NCBI GenBank assembly: GCA_963682025.1
Contig: OY821520.1
Coordinates: forward strand, 86,349,465 to 86,413,464
Direction: 5' to 3'
Source of the DNA: Cordilura impudica
Lineage: Eukaryota; Arthropoda; Insecta; Diptera; Scathophagidae
DNA length: 64,000 nt
Below the pieces are notes generated by a model. That model ran no database searches. It was not told where the DNA came from and worked only from the letters and a program-made list of their open reading frames with translations. Of this stretch, positions 11,127 to 21,789 are shown in pieces (within the stretch, counting starts at the first letter, position 1; the number at the start of each line of letters is the position of its first letter). Both the position numbers and the translations under genes were made by a program.

Positions 11127-11420
11127 TTACCTCCAACCTGCAACACCAGGGACGCTTGACTGTGATTGGTTAAATGATAGTCCTGGAGCTAGATTATTGA
11201 ACTGAAGATCATGCAACGATCGGCCTGCTTCCCCTCCTAATGAAGGATCTTCATTGTCTTGTTTTACACTATTGTCTTCTTTCATTAGATTTTGAGCGTT
11301 GTTAGGGTAATAATTAATTACACTTAGGTCCCCCACATTCACTTCGTCTTCAGAAATATCACCATTTTCAAGAAAGTTGAGAAAATCTTCGATGTCTTTA
11401 TCCTCTAACCTCCTTGGCAT
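11127..11420 (-). pseudogene. piggyBac transposase, N-terminal part
   Basis: 97 codons beginning MPRRLEDKDIEDFLNFLE, an acidic N-terminal region rich in Asp/Glu/Asn, typical of piggyBac transposases before the DDD core. The frame stops near 11127, about 120 bases before the mini-me insertion. The homologous start in piggyBac-2 has ATA in place of ATG. Confidence 0.8.
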
Positions 11421-11888
11421 TCAAAAACTCAAAGCAAATAAACTTAAAATAGTAAAAACCCAAAAGTAACTATTTTTATTATATATGTGGCAAACGCATA
11501 ATGTAGACATTTGGCAACATACAGTATTTCCCAAAAATCTAACATTTAAACAATCAGATTTTTAAATGCAACAGCACTAGTTGGTAGCTTACCTGGCAAC
11601 AGATCAGAAATAATTTTTTTCCAATTAGATAATTCACTTCTTTATAGGAAACTCAAAGATATAAAATGTAACTTCAAACAACACACTGATCTCTATCATG
11701 CACCACATAAAATGTCAAAAAATTATAAAACTAAACAGCCAAAATATATGTTAACGGTTCTTTTCACATCGTTATTGTTGTGTGTACTTAGCAACAAGCT
11801 TTTATAAATTCACACACTTAAGGTCATGACTAAAATTAAGTGGATCTGGAATGTAGACAATTGGCAACAATATGCATTTAAGGGTTAA

Positions 11889-12015
11889 AAACTGATTTAT
11901 ATACGATATACCGTATGAGGACGGTCGCTGGAAATGCTGTATCTTCTTAAGTTTTGCTCTGATTTGCTTAAAATTTTGACAAAACACTCTCGACATGTTG
12001 TGCATTCAGAAAGAA
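11889..12015 (-). repeat. Repeat R58, split copy (part 2)
   Basis: Matches 58605-58705 in inverted orientation (for example CGATATACC, GGTCGCTGGAAA, CTTCTTAAGTTTTGC, CACTCTCGACAT). With 8455-8855 it forms the flanks of piggyBac-1. Relative to the intact copy about 150 bases are missing at the junction. Confidence 0.7.
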
Positions 12016-12496
12016 AATTGAAAAGCAAGATTTTAAAACCTACCACTCCTTAAGGAAGTGTAAACACCAATACACCTACACAAAAGAGAAAAAATATTTC
12101 ATATATCATCATACATGTAAACTGAAAAAAGAGAAATACATTTTTTGCAAAGTTATCTATAAATCCAAAAAAAAAAAATAAAAAATAAAAAATAAGGGCA
12201 TATTAGTTTTACTTCAAAAAAAAAGCTTATTAGTCCAAATCGCCTTTAATTCTTCTATGATAATTTCAATAAATTATTCAAATTAAAATCTTAGATATAC
12301 CTATTTAAGTAATTTATGTTTGTCTAAATTTTTGAAAACAAATTATGCAAAAACTAATATTATGAGTAAAAAAAAAAGATAATTTTCCCACCTCTTCTCT
12401 GAAATTACAATTTAATTTAATTATACAATGTTAGAATAATTTAAATTTTAGACTTAATATTGCACTATTTTTTCAAGTGCTTTTCAATACAGTGCT
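12016..12496. other. AT-rich interval, nothing recognised
   Basis: Homopolymer-rich sequence between two piggyBac elements. No ORF, repeat family or RNA gene seen. Confidence 0.5.
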
Positions 12497-12628
12497 TTAA
12501 CCCTGCTGTTAGCTTAAGCCCATTTGGTCCAATTTTTGAATTGTTTCCTTTGTAATTTTTGAACGGTGACATATAGTGACTTAATTTTTTAGCTCACGTG
12601 GTCCTTTTATAAAATCATGTTATATACA

Positions 12629-12943
12629 ACAAGTAAGAAAATTATGGTCGGTCTAGACCGACTATACGATACCCTATACCATGCGTTTAGAAACCCTATC
12701 TCTTAGGCCCAACTAACTGGACATAGAAAATAAGCAAAAACCAAATTTGAGTGGGATTTTTATTAATTTTTTTGACTGCAGATATGAAAAAGTTCATATC
12801 GGATGCTATATCTATATCAACTCAAAAAGTAATTCTGATTCGATCGGTATAATTAAAGATGGGTCTAGGTCAAATATTTTTGGTTGTTACAAACAGCAGC
12901 ACAAAGTCATTATACCCAGACCACATAGTGGTATGGGGTATAA
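12629..12943 (+). mobile_element. mini-me/DINE-1-like copy C, internally deleted
   Basis: Both ends are intact but the middle, including the GTCY microsatellite, is gone: sequence jumps from GATGCTATATCTAT to ATCAACTC. About 315 bp. It lies within piggyBac-3. Confidence 0.88.
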
Positions 12944-13261
12944 AAATTCAAGGTTCTGACTTAAAACAGGACTGAGAAAAATAAAAAAATACGAATCTTA
13001 GGTTGAGGGACCATTTGGTCCATAGTATATTTTCCTTGATTTTGTTTACAGTTATTTAAAAAAAATAAGTATTTATTAGTTGGTTTTAAAATAATTGTCA
13101 TTGCATGATAAACAAAATTGTTTTTCGGTTAGTTTTGCTAATAAACTTGCTGCAAATTGAGCATTTTATATTAGACTTAGAGTTGCAGCAACTACAAATT
13201 CCTTTCCAGCCCCTGAATTAGAAGTATTATTTGAAGATGCCACTGGAACTATGCATGGTGA

Positions 13262-13684
13262 TCATATTTCAGTCAATGTCTGTGCTGAGAACTCTTGTTG
13301 AGGTAATCTAGACCGTTTCATCATATACGCATTAGCCAGAGAAAGTGCTAGTTGCCGCAAAAACTCTGGTCTCCTGCGATTCCGATCAGCTGGAGCCGAT
13401 GCAATGTCGATTTCAGAAAATATTATGTACACATTCAATGCGGATATATGAAGTATGTTTGCAAATACAATGTTTGGCAATCGATTTGTTTTGCGTTTTG
13501 TGCTGTAGGAACCAACCATTTGGTCAGCAGTATCTACGCCACCTAAAAGAGATGAAGTATTAGAAATTATAGGAGAACACAAAACCAACATACCTTTCGT
13601 TGAATTGTAATACGAAACAATCTCTGGTTTTTTCTTCAATCCACTCTCATCAACTGCAACTGTCTTGTGCATTGAACTTATCAA
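13262..13684 (-). pseudogene. piggyBac transposase P2, catalytic C-terminal part
   Basis: 140 codons with the core signature LLGGVDTADQMVGSYSTKRK followed by NRLPNIVFANILHISALN, which contains the last catalytic Asp region of the DDE_Tnp_1_7 fold (the VD.AD motif of piggyBac). The usual zinc-binding C-terminal tail is not seen before the stop. Upstream frames to 14864 are interrupted by stops. Confidence 0.85.
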
Positions 13685-14403
13685 TATTGTTGCTTTGTTC
13701 TTGTGGCTGATGTATGATACTAATGTCGCAATGCCATCGAATGCAAATGTAGAATGGTAAAAAGGAGTTTAAGGGAGTTTTTTGACAGTCAGCAATTTCG
13801 GAGGAATGAATGTTTTATTTTTGCGTACTATCCCACAAATGTAAGTTTCCTTGCCCGAAGTTTTGTTACCAACTCAAAAGTGGAAAAAATTGTCGCCTGT
13901 TATATTTTGCCCTTTCAAGCCTTCTGTTAAGTCCAATACAACGCGTTGCCCTTGGTTCTTTTCAGGCTGTGCATTTCTAGGATTACCAAGGTATGGTTGT
14001 ATTTTCCACACGTAGCCTGACTTAGAATCCACCGATAACTAAAATTTCAAACCACATTTTGCTGGTTTTGATGGCATAAACTGTCGAAAACTACATCGCC
14101 CCCTGAATGCTCATCAATGGTGACATTTTCGTGACAATTGTAAAACTTTGGAAGAAGTTGTTCCCATCGGTCCCACAGTTCACGAATAGGAGCAAATTCA
14201 TCGCAACTACACATTTGTCGTCAACTCAAAACTCATCGAAACGGATGGCACCATTAATCATATGAAATCTATCTTCAGACATAATTGCTCGGAAAATGGG
14301 GCGACCAAATTTTGCTTCAAATAAACCATGAACATCTTAATTTTTTCCACTTTCGGAAATAGATTTATATTAGCCAAATATTTTGATGAAATAAAAAACA
14401 ACA

Positions 14404-14864
14404 TTATACATACCGACATACGCCTGCAAGAATGAGTACAGCAATATATGCGCGCAATGCGTCTTCAACAATATCTTTCCACTTGCCACAAAACTTGACC
14501 CTGCCGTACTTATTAGTATTTTCGATGATAATTCTTTCTATTGGTAGCAGAAAAAACAACAAAAAAGCTAACAGAATGTCATTGCATCTGGTCACTGCAA
14601 ATCGAGTTGGTCCTGGTTGCGTTGAGATAATATTCTCTGCCGTAGCTCCAATAGGCTGAGGTATCTAATAGAGTGGCACTCCAAACCATTTTTTGCAATA
14701 AAAAATGGATCAACAGAGCTAGCTGCAGCTAGGACGGGTTCGCGTTCAGTATCTGTCTCAGAAGAACTTGTTCCGCTAGTTTCTAAAATATAATCAAATT
14801 CCGAATCTGATATATCGGAGTCACTTTCTGCATTGAGTAGTTCTCGTATCTGATCTTCGTTCAA
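14404..14864 (-). pseudogene. piggyBac transposase P2, N-terminal part
   Basis: Two overlapping frames. The first (14592-14864) starts MNEDQIRELLNAESDSDISD, acidic as expected for this region. The second (14404-14595) carries TNKYGRVKFCGKWKDIVEDALRAY followed by ILAGV, the conserved start of the piggyBac core ('W..I...EL.AYIGLLILAGV'), here split by one frameshift from the first. Confidence 0.82.
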
Positions 14865-14944
14865 GTTTTGCCATGTCGTAAGTAAAACACGTCAGAGCTA
14901 TTGAAAACAACTAACAAAATGAACCAAGCAGTACAAATATTTGT

Positions 14945-15195
14945 GCTTCTTTACAACAAAAATCAAAAAAGGGGGATCCCACAATTGTCTTTTACATATT
15001 TAATCTATGTTGATTAAAAAAAAAAAAAAACCAAAAAGGGAAATCCCACACTTGTTTTTTACATTAGCTGTTTATGTTGAATAAAGAAAAATGCAAAAAA
15101 GGGGAATCCCACAATTGTGTTTTACACTAGCTATCCTGACTAAAGAAAGATGCAAAAAGGGGAATCCCACAACAATTTTTTACAATAGCTGTGTT
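14945..15195. repeat. Tandem repeat, about 60 bp x 4, in piggyBac-3
   Basis: Four imperfect units, each with AAAAAGGGGAATCCCACAA then TTTTACA, AGCTGT and TTGA-TAAAGAAA. It lies just upstream of the transposase start, in the subterminal region, where transposase-binding repeats or promoter elements are often found. GGGGAATCCC within the unit is itself a palindrome. Confidence 0.8.
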
Positions 15196-15511
15196 GAGTA
15201 GAGATTTGCGCTGGTCTCGTGATTTGCGTGGTTCACGTGAATAGTTATTTTAATTTTACTGACGTGAGTAGTGCATGAGTAAAGAAAAATTCGAGTGAGT
15301 TATTCATGAGCGATTATAAAATTTCTTGCGTGAGCGTGAGCGCGCCCATCTCTAGCGTTGAGTAAAGCTTAAATTAATAATATTTAGGGAGAAGTGATCC
15401 CAAATAGATACAAATACAAGATTAAATGGTTATTTTATATGAATATTGAAGTATGGACCAAATGGTCCATTAACCTAACATTCGTAAGTTATTTATAACC
15501 TAACAGCAGGG

Positions 15512-15759
15512 GTAAACGAAATCATACGTTGGACAACAACAAAATCCACATTGAAGATCTCTTTTTTCTCAAATATTTATCAAAAAAAAACATACTCTTT
15601 GATAAGTGCTGGCCATCAGAGAACCTGGACGAAAGCACTCCTAACAATACAAAACAATTTTGAGATGAAAAACAAAACAGACAAACGGAAAAGTTTAGCT
15701 TGATAAAAGAAGTATGTATGCATATCGGACGACGTTAAATGAGAAAAATTAAAAAATTT
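15512..15759. other. AT-rich interval, nothing recognised
   Basis: No supported feature between the piggyBac-3 end and the 3' end of the Jockey LINE. The T run at 15760-15772 is probably the LINE poly(A) tail read on the plus strand. Confidence 0.4.
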
Positions 15760-15941
15760 TTTTTTTTTTGTAATAATTCTTTGTTTGCAATCTATTTAAC
15801 AATAATAAGCAAGTTAGTTAGAAATTAATAATTACATAAGTTTTAATCTCCATTGAGGTTAAAACGTTCATAAATACGTACATAATGTACGAGTATAACA
15901 TATATAAAACTTGAATCTATGTATTTACATATTTACTATTA

Positions 15942-17560
15942 TTATTTTCTAAAAGGTAGATCTAAAATGTGGTGTCTTTTAAGTCTATTTACCTCTTCAC
16001 TGTCATCTAGTAGGCTAATAGCGAATGGGTTTGAGGGATTGCTCAGTCTTTCAAGATACCTAGAGCTAAAGCTTTTAATTTCATCTTTTACTATTGGTAT
16101 GTGTAAGTCTTTATGAATGTTATTATTGGTTACAAACCAGGGAGCATTAACAATCATTCTAAGGGTTTTAGATTGGTAGCGTTGTAGAATTTCAATATTG
16201 GAGTTGCTTGCAGTACCCTAAAGCTGAATTCCATATGTCCATACAGGTTTTAAAATGGTTTTATATAGCAGAACTTTATTTTCAAGGCTAAGCTCTGAGT
16301 TTTGACACAACAACTAATACATGCGCCTGGTTTTTAATTGTAAGTGTTTTTTTTTTTAGCCGTTATATGATTCTTCCATGTCAGCCTTCTATCTATATGC
16401 ATTCCTAGGTATTTGACACATTCTGATTTTGGAATTATTTCCTCATTTAGATAGATTTGGGGACAGTCACCTTTTCTTAGTGCAAATGTAATGTGCGTGG
16501 ACTTTTCTGCATTTACACATATGTTCCATCTTTTTAGCCAATTATAAATAATATTAAGTTGATTTTAGACCAGATTTGAAGCTTTCACTTTACATTCATC
16601 ACTTGCCATTAGAGCTGTGTCATCAGCATATGTTGCAACTACTACGTCGTCATCAACTGGCATATCTGAGGTGTAAATCGTATAGAGCACGGGACCAAGG
16701 ACACTAACTTGTGGAACACTGCCTTTATAACACAAATATCCCAAACTTCATTGTTTGTTTTAACATGAAAATAACGATTTTGTAGATAAGATTTGAGTAC
16801 TAAAAAAAAGGCGCAGGGAGATATTGTTTTAGCTTGAAAAGAAGACCTGAATGCCATACCCTATCGAAAGCTTGCTTGACATCCAAGAATATAGCACAAT
16901 AGAACTGTTTCTTTTCTAGCGCATTTCTAACAACATTTACAACTCGATGGCATTGTTCCGGTGTTCCATGTTTATACCGAAATCCAAACTGATATTCAGG
17001 TATAATATTTTGCTTATCTAAAACTTCAAAAACTTTTGAGAAGGTACATAAAAGACTTATTGGTCTATAAGACTTAATATCATGTTCTGGCTTACTTGGT
17101 TTTGGCAGCATCCTTATTTCAGCACATTTCCATTGTTCAGGAAAGTGGTTCAGTCTCAAAAATGAATTGCAGATTAGAGTTAATAAAATTTTAGCTTTTT
17201 TAGGCAGAGATTTTATATCTTTGGCGCAAATTTTATCGAAACCTGGTGATTTTTTATTATTAAGCGTAGATATTTCTAGTTTCACTTCATTGGGAGCAAT
17301 ATGTTTGATGGGAAAATCTAACTGAAATGGGCTGTCGAGAAACGAGGATACCATTGTTTCGTCTTCCGTGTTATTTAATGAAAAGAGCTGAATGTAGATT
17401 GTAAGTATTGCGAAAACGCATTGGCTTTGCTGGAATCGGATTTGTACCACAAACCATTTCTGTCTTTTATGGGCACGCTTCTTTTTATTGGCCTTTTTAA
17501 GTATTTTGTAGCATTCCACAGATTATGTTCGTTAGTTTTTGAAGTGATCCGAACTTAACT
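15942..17560 (-). pseudogene. Jockey ORF2 reverse transcriptase and C-terminus (pseudogene)
   Basis: The linker LWNATKYLKRPIKRSVPI precedes a long frame (16800-17519) with LNNKKSPGFDKI, SYRPISLLCTFSKVFE, YQFGFRYKHGT and LDVKQAFDRVWH, the canonical RT blocks with the first catalytic Asp. A frameshift near 16800 moves to QNRYFHVKTNNE and then to the YADD-containing region near 16620-16640 in another frame. The terminal piece (15942-16157) has APWFVTNNNIHKDLHIP and SRYLERLSNPSNP, which is diagnostic of Jockey proteins. At least three frame breaks: inactive. Confidence 0.88.
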
Positions 17561-17699
17561 CATCAGTATCCAGAATATCTAAAAGATATCTAGGAATAAA
17601 CTATGAAATCCAATAAATCTGGAATTTTTGGGGGTCGCCTGGACAATGGGTCGGCCTCCCTGTAGAAGGCACTGAAAATTTATTATTTGTTATACTTTT

Positions 17700-17987
17700 C
17701 TAAAGTTCTTTGCCTTTAGGATTTTCAATTCTTGAGCCCCCCCAAGGATGGTTGGCGTTAAAATCTTCTCCGACGATGAATTTATTTACAAGTGTAAGAA
17801 AAAATTTGTCAAAATCATAGCATTTTATGTCATGCCTAGGAGGAAAGTAAATAGAATAAATAGATACATAACTATTGTCACATTTAATTTGGATTCCCGC
17901 AGCTTGAAGATGAGGTTTGATATAATTATCGAGTGTGGAGTATTTTAAAAAGGATTTAACTAGAATTGCAGAAACACCATGAGCCAT
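17700..17987 (-). pseudogene. Jockey ORF2 endonuclease fragment
   Basis: 95 codons. It contains AHGVSAILVK (the 'HGG.AI' block) and GEDFNANHPWGGS, the 'GDFNAKH..WG' catalytic motif of AP-type endonucleases of Jockey LINEs. The C-terminal catalytic SDH is missing because of a deletion between about 17560 and 17700. Confidence 0.85.
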
Positions 17988-18047
17988 ATAAAAATGTTTA
18001 AAATTTCATTCATTACTTTTTTTTGCAGACCAACAAAGGGAATTTAA

Positions 18048-20378
18048 CCCTTAAATGCATATTGTTGCCAATTGTCTACATTCCAGATCCACTTAATTTT
18101 AGTCTGGACCTTAAGTGTGTGAATTTATAAAAGCTTGTTGCTGAGTACACACAATAATAACGATATGAAAAGAACCGTTAGCATATATTTTGGCTGTTTA
18201 GTTTTATAATTTTTTGATATTTTATGTGGTGCATGATAGAGATCAGTGTGTTATTTGAAGTTACATTTTATATCTTTGAGTTTCCTATAAAGAAGTGAAT
18301 TATCTAATTGGAAAAAAATTATTTCTGATCTGTTGCCAGGTAAGCTACCAGCTAGTGCTGTTGCATTTAAAAATCTGATTGTTTAAATGTTAGATTTTTG
18401 GGAAATACTGTATGTTGCCAAATGTCTACATTATGCGTTTGCCACATAAGTAATAAAAACGGTTACTTTTGGGTTTTACTATTTTAAGTTTATTTGCTTT
18501 GAGTTTTTGAATACCAAGGAGGTTAGAGGATAAAGACATCGAAGATTTTCTCAACTTTCTTGAAAATGGTGACATTTCTGAAGACAAAGTGGATGTGGGG
18601 ACCTAAGTGAAATTGATTATAAGCCTGACAACGCTCAAGATCTAATGAAAGAAGACAATAGTGATGATGGTGCAGAACAAGACAATGAAGATGCTTCATT
18701 AGGAGGGGAAGCAGGTCGATCATTGCATGATCTTCAGTTCAATAATCTAGCTCCAGTTCTATCATTTAACCAATCACAGTCAAGCGTCCCTGGTGTTGCA
18801 GATTGGAGGTAACGAAGCATTGAACTTATATAGAAAAAGCGAAATTTGGAATACAGTGAAGATCGCATACGTTCTATGGGCAACACAAACTTGTCCCCCG
18901 ATTATCTACACTTGAGACTCCATTCCAATTTTTTGTTCTGAATTTATAAATGAGGATATCCTCAGTGTCATTGTAAAAAAAACGAATTTATATATCACGC
19001 AAAAAATGGTCTGCAACTGACCTCCTGTAAATGATAAAGAAATCCGTCGATTTCTAGGTATCATCATATTTATGTCTGTGTACCATTAACCAAATATTAG
19101 ATCCTACTGGGCTAAAATGGCATCAATATAACAGACGATGACGCTAAACAGATTTGAGAAAATAAAGTCAGTAATTTATTACACTGATAATTGACAGCAC
19201 AAACCTATTAGTAACACGTACCATGAGCGTCTTCATAAAATAAGATCATTTGTGGAAACTTGAACATTTGAACAAATGCTCTCTTTGGATGAGCAAACGT
19301 GTTCCACTACGGTAGCACATTTTATGAAACAATACTTACCCAACAAATGGATATGCATATGCATATATTTTTTAAATATATTCAGTTAAGCAAAATGTTG
19401 ACAAGTTATCTGGTTAACCTGATATCGGCGTAGTCGCAAAATGAACCACAACATATATATCGATAATTTTTACACGTCTGTTCCTCTACTGTATTACCTA
19501 TGGACTCAAGAAATATATGTGTTGAGTACTTTTCAAAGGAACCGGCTAGGAAAGAACTGCAAATTTCCGGCTACAAAATAATACATGAAACATTCTGTTG
19601 CTCGAGGAACCTATGAGGAATAAGTTGCTGATTACCAAAGTGTGAATATTTCAGTGACATCCTGGAAAGACAATAAACTAGTCGCATTACCGTCAACTGA
19701 TGTGGGCGCTGAACCAGCCGAAACTGCAAATATGTAGATTTGAAAAAAAGCATTCCGCCCATATGGGAGGACCTGACCTCATGGACATCTATTACAATCG
19801 ATTATTTTATCGCATAATTAATTTGGCAGTAATCTATTCATGGATACTCTATAAAAAAAATACCCAAATTACACATTATCAGGCTTTAAAACGTATAACG
19901 AAAATAAAAGGGGAAAACCCTCAACCATATGAAAATACAGATAGAGGCTAAAAAACATCGAGATATCATGAAATCTGAACCGCCGCAGGAAATTCGGATG
20001 GATGGTATAGGCCATGACGAAAATCGATGCGGTTCTAAAAATGGATGCAAGCTTCTAGGTTGCAATTGATTTTCAAGTAGTGAGTGTACCAAATGCAAGG
20101 TTTCTTTATGCCACAACGAAAACCGTAATTGCCTTGCATTATTTCATTAATAAATAAAATGAATTTTATATAATATAAATATATGACTATCATTTATGTC
20201 TTAAAAATTTTAATAGCAAACGCATATTGTTGCCAAAAGTCTACATACACCCTTCCTCAAAATATAAAATCTAAACTATTACCTAGATTTTTTAAATTAT
20301 TTTTTACGTAATCTTCGACTAAATTTCTATCGAAAAAATTTTTTTTAAATTCAAAATAAAAAATCATGCATTTAAGGG
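18048..20378 (+). mobile_element. piggyBac-type element 2 (full length, 2331 bp, family P1)
   Basis: Perfect TTAA target duplication (18044-18047 and 20379-20382) and inverted ends CCCTTAAATGCAT. Subterminal ATATTGTTGCCAA-TGTCTACAT occurs after the left TIR, near 18410, and near 20223. The transposase reading frame spans 18511-20150 but starts with ATA where piggyBac-1 has ATG, and has internal stops. It is inserted in a dead Jockey LINE and lies inverted to piggyBac-1. Confidence 0.93.
18511..20150 (+). pseudogene. piggyBac transposase P1 (pseudogene in element 2)
   Basis: Homologous to the copy in piggyBac-1. The N-terminus reads PRRLEDKDIEDFLNFLENG after a lost start codon; the acidic stretch with GGEAGRSLHDLQFNN follows near 18700. 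At the 3' end the hydrophobic NLAVIYSWILY block (19820) and the Cys-rich tail CTKCKVSLC-type motif (about 20085-20150) are visible. Numerous stops and frameshifts in the catalytic middle. It is uninterrupted by mini-me and so serves as the empty site for copy B. Confidence 0.82.
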
Positions 20379-20382
20379 TTAA

Positions 20383-20520
20383 AGAAGAATTTGAATAGAT
20401 ATTAGTTTTTTTTGGTGAAATTTTTGCGTTCAACTTATTCCATATGTAACACGAAATCTGCATATAAGGTGCTGTTGTCGTTGGCAGTGCTGATAATTTT
20501 GACAACTTATTGTAATTTCG
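20383..20520 (-). pseudogene. Jockey LINE fragment on the far side of piggyBac-2
   Basis: A minus-strand frame ending KISPKKTNIYSNSSL runs directly into the TTAA used by piggyBac-2 and continues on the other side into the endonuclease frame. Its identity as upstream Jockey sequence is inference from continuity. Confidence 0.45.
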
Positions 20521-21399
20521 ACGATTTTCAATTTGTTAAAATTATTACAATATATCTATAGATTTAATTCTGGGTCAAGTCGTTTCAAAACGGAAATACC
20601 TTGAATAGCATCTCCACTTAAGATTTAAGTTTTAATTACGGCGTTACTTTAAACCTATATTATATGTTTCAGCTATAGATACATATCAATAAAATTAATT
20701 AGTTGATTGCTGCGTTAAATTATTTCGTTGAAATTTTATCACAAATACATTTTTATATATAGAAATAATCAATGCTGTAATAATATTCGTAATATGAATG
20801 GTATAAATAAATTTTATTGTTTCTTTTTGTAGTATTTTTTCGAGTTTTATAAGCGGTAAAATTTTCTTGACAATTTCTTGTTTTAAAAATGACGATTTTG
20901 GCGAGTTAGTTTCGAAAATTGTCGATTTTCAGAAGATTTTATTAGCAGCACTGGTTGGTAACAAAGAAGAGAGAAAATTGTGTGTGGGTTTGTATAAAAT
21001 GAGAAAGATTAAATTTTATTTGTGTATTTCGCATAGCTTTGTAGGGAGTGCTATCTATGTGTGTGTATTATTTCAGCGTTACAGAATCAGTCAGTCAGTC
21101 AGTCAGTGAGTCAGGGATTAGCGTATATATAGTTAAGATTTCAACTGGCTGTTATAGTTTGGGTTTTTGAATTAGCTGAAATAATTTTTATATTGGTAAT
21201 AGCGTTATACTTGTGGGACTGTTGTGAAATTTTTAACGTAGTTATAGCAGAAGTTGTTGAGATAGCTGAAATAATTTTATATCATAATCTTTGCACCAAT
21301 ACACTCATACTTCACACCGTTTTTGTCAAATTGGCTTAGTGGTACTGAAATAAATCAAATATTAAAAAATTTTAAATATTTAATTTTTGTGTTTATGTT
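20521..21399. other. AT-rich interval with a CAGT microsatellite
   Basis: No supported ORF. (CAGT)n with about six units at 21089-21113, followed by GAGTCAGGGATTAGCG. The word GAAATAATTTT-ATA recurs at 21178 and 21268, suggesting a decayed duplication of about 90 bases. Confidence 0.5.
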
Positions 21400-21653
21400 G
21401 CCTTTTTTTTGCAAACACATTAACGAATTTAATAAGTACACATATAGTATTGCATCATTTTATGAATGTGTTAGTAGCAACTTTGAATACATTTTACTCC
21501 AAAAAAAATTTAAAAGTGTAAAAATCTGCAAGTCTGGTGAACAGCTAAAAAAAGAAATACCTTTGAAATGAGATACGTTTGTTTCAAATCGGGAGAAAAC
21601 TATGGAATAAAAAATCTGTCACAAGAAATCGTCTTACCTATTAATATTGTAGA
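21400..21653 (-). mobile_element. Short Helitron-like element H1, copy 1 (3' part missing)
   Basis: Same family as 44689-45125 and 62088-62414. The minus-strand 5' end TCTACAATATTAATAGG (21637-21653) is preceded by A, as expected for Helitrons. The opposite end with hairpin and CTAG cannot be found, so this copy is truncated near 21400. Confidence 0.7.
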
Positions 21654-21789
21654 TTCTACCTGAAACTGGACCAAATTGTCTAAAAATTGTGTATTTTTTT
21701 GAAAACTGAAAAGCGGTCATCTTTGAAAGTTTATTTATATTTTCGAAACTAGAAATCTGATTTTATTAAGGGTAGCAAATTTGTAATCT

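Larger units (their letters stand above)
8860..11884 (-). mobile_element. piggyBac-type element 1 (decayed, family P1)
   Basis: Flanked by TTAA on both sides (8856-8859 and 11885-11888). The 5' end on the minus strand begins CCCTTAAATGCATATTGTTG, as in piggyBac-2. Subterminal copies of TTGCCAA-TGTCTACAT recur near both ends. The 3' end looks shortened: it stops at CCCCTGGCAACAATATG, a motif internal in piggyBac-2. Transposase N-terminus (11127-11420) and C-terminus (8950-9288) remain; the middle has stops and a mini-me insertion (10212-11008). Confidence 0.88.
12501..15511 (-). mobile_element. piggyBac-type element 3 (decayed, family P2)
   Basis: Terminal inverted repeats CCCTGCTGTTAG at 12501 and its inverse CTAACAGCAGGG ending at 15511. 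The left flank is TTAA (12497-12500); the right flank is GTAA, a mutated TTAA. A palindrome related to GGACCAAATGGTCC lies near each end (about 12520 and 15460) and again near 13010. Length 3011, or about 2.7 kb without mini-me copy C. Transposase pieces are at 13262-13684 and 14404-14864. Confidence 0.9.
15760..18043 (-). mobile_element. Jockey-clade LINE, decayed, continuing beyond piggyBac-2
   Basis: Minus-strand order: endonuclease (17700-17987), deletion of the endonuclease C-terminus, linker and reverse transcriptase (16642-17560), then the C-terminal domain ending at 15942. The 3' end is an A run (T run at 15760-15772). Sequence resumes at 20383-20520 on the far side of piggyBac-2, so the LINE was the target. 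Confidence 0.85.
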
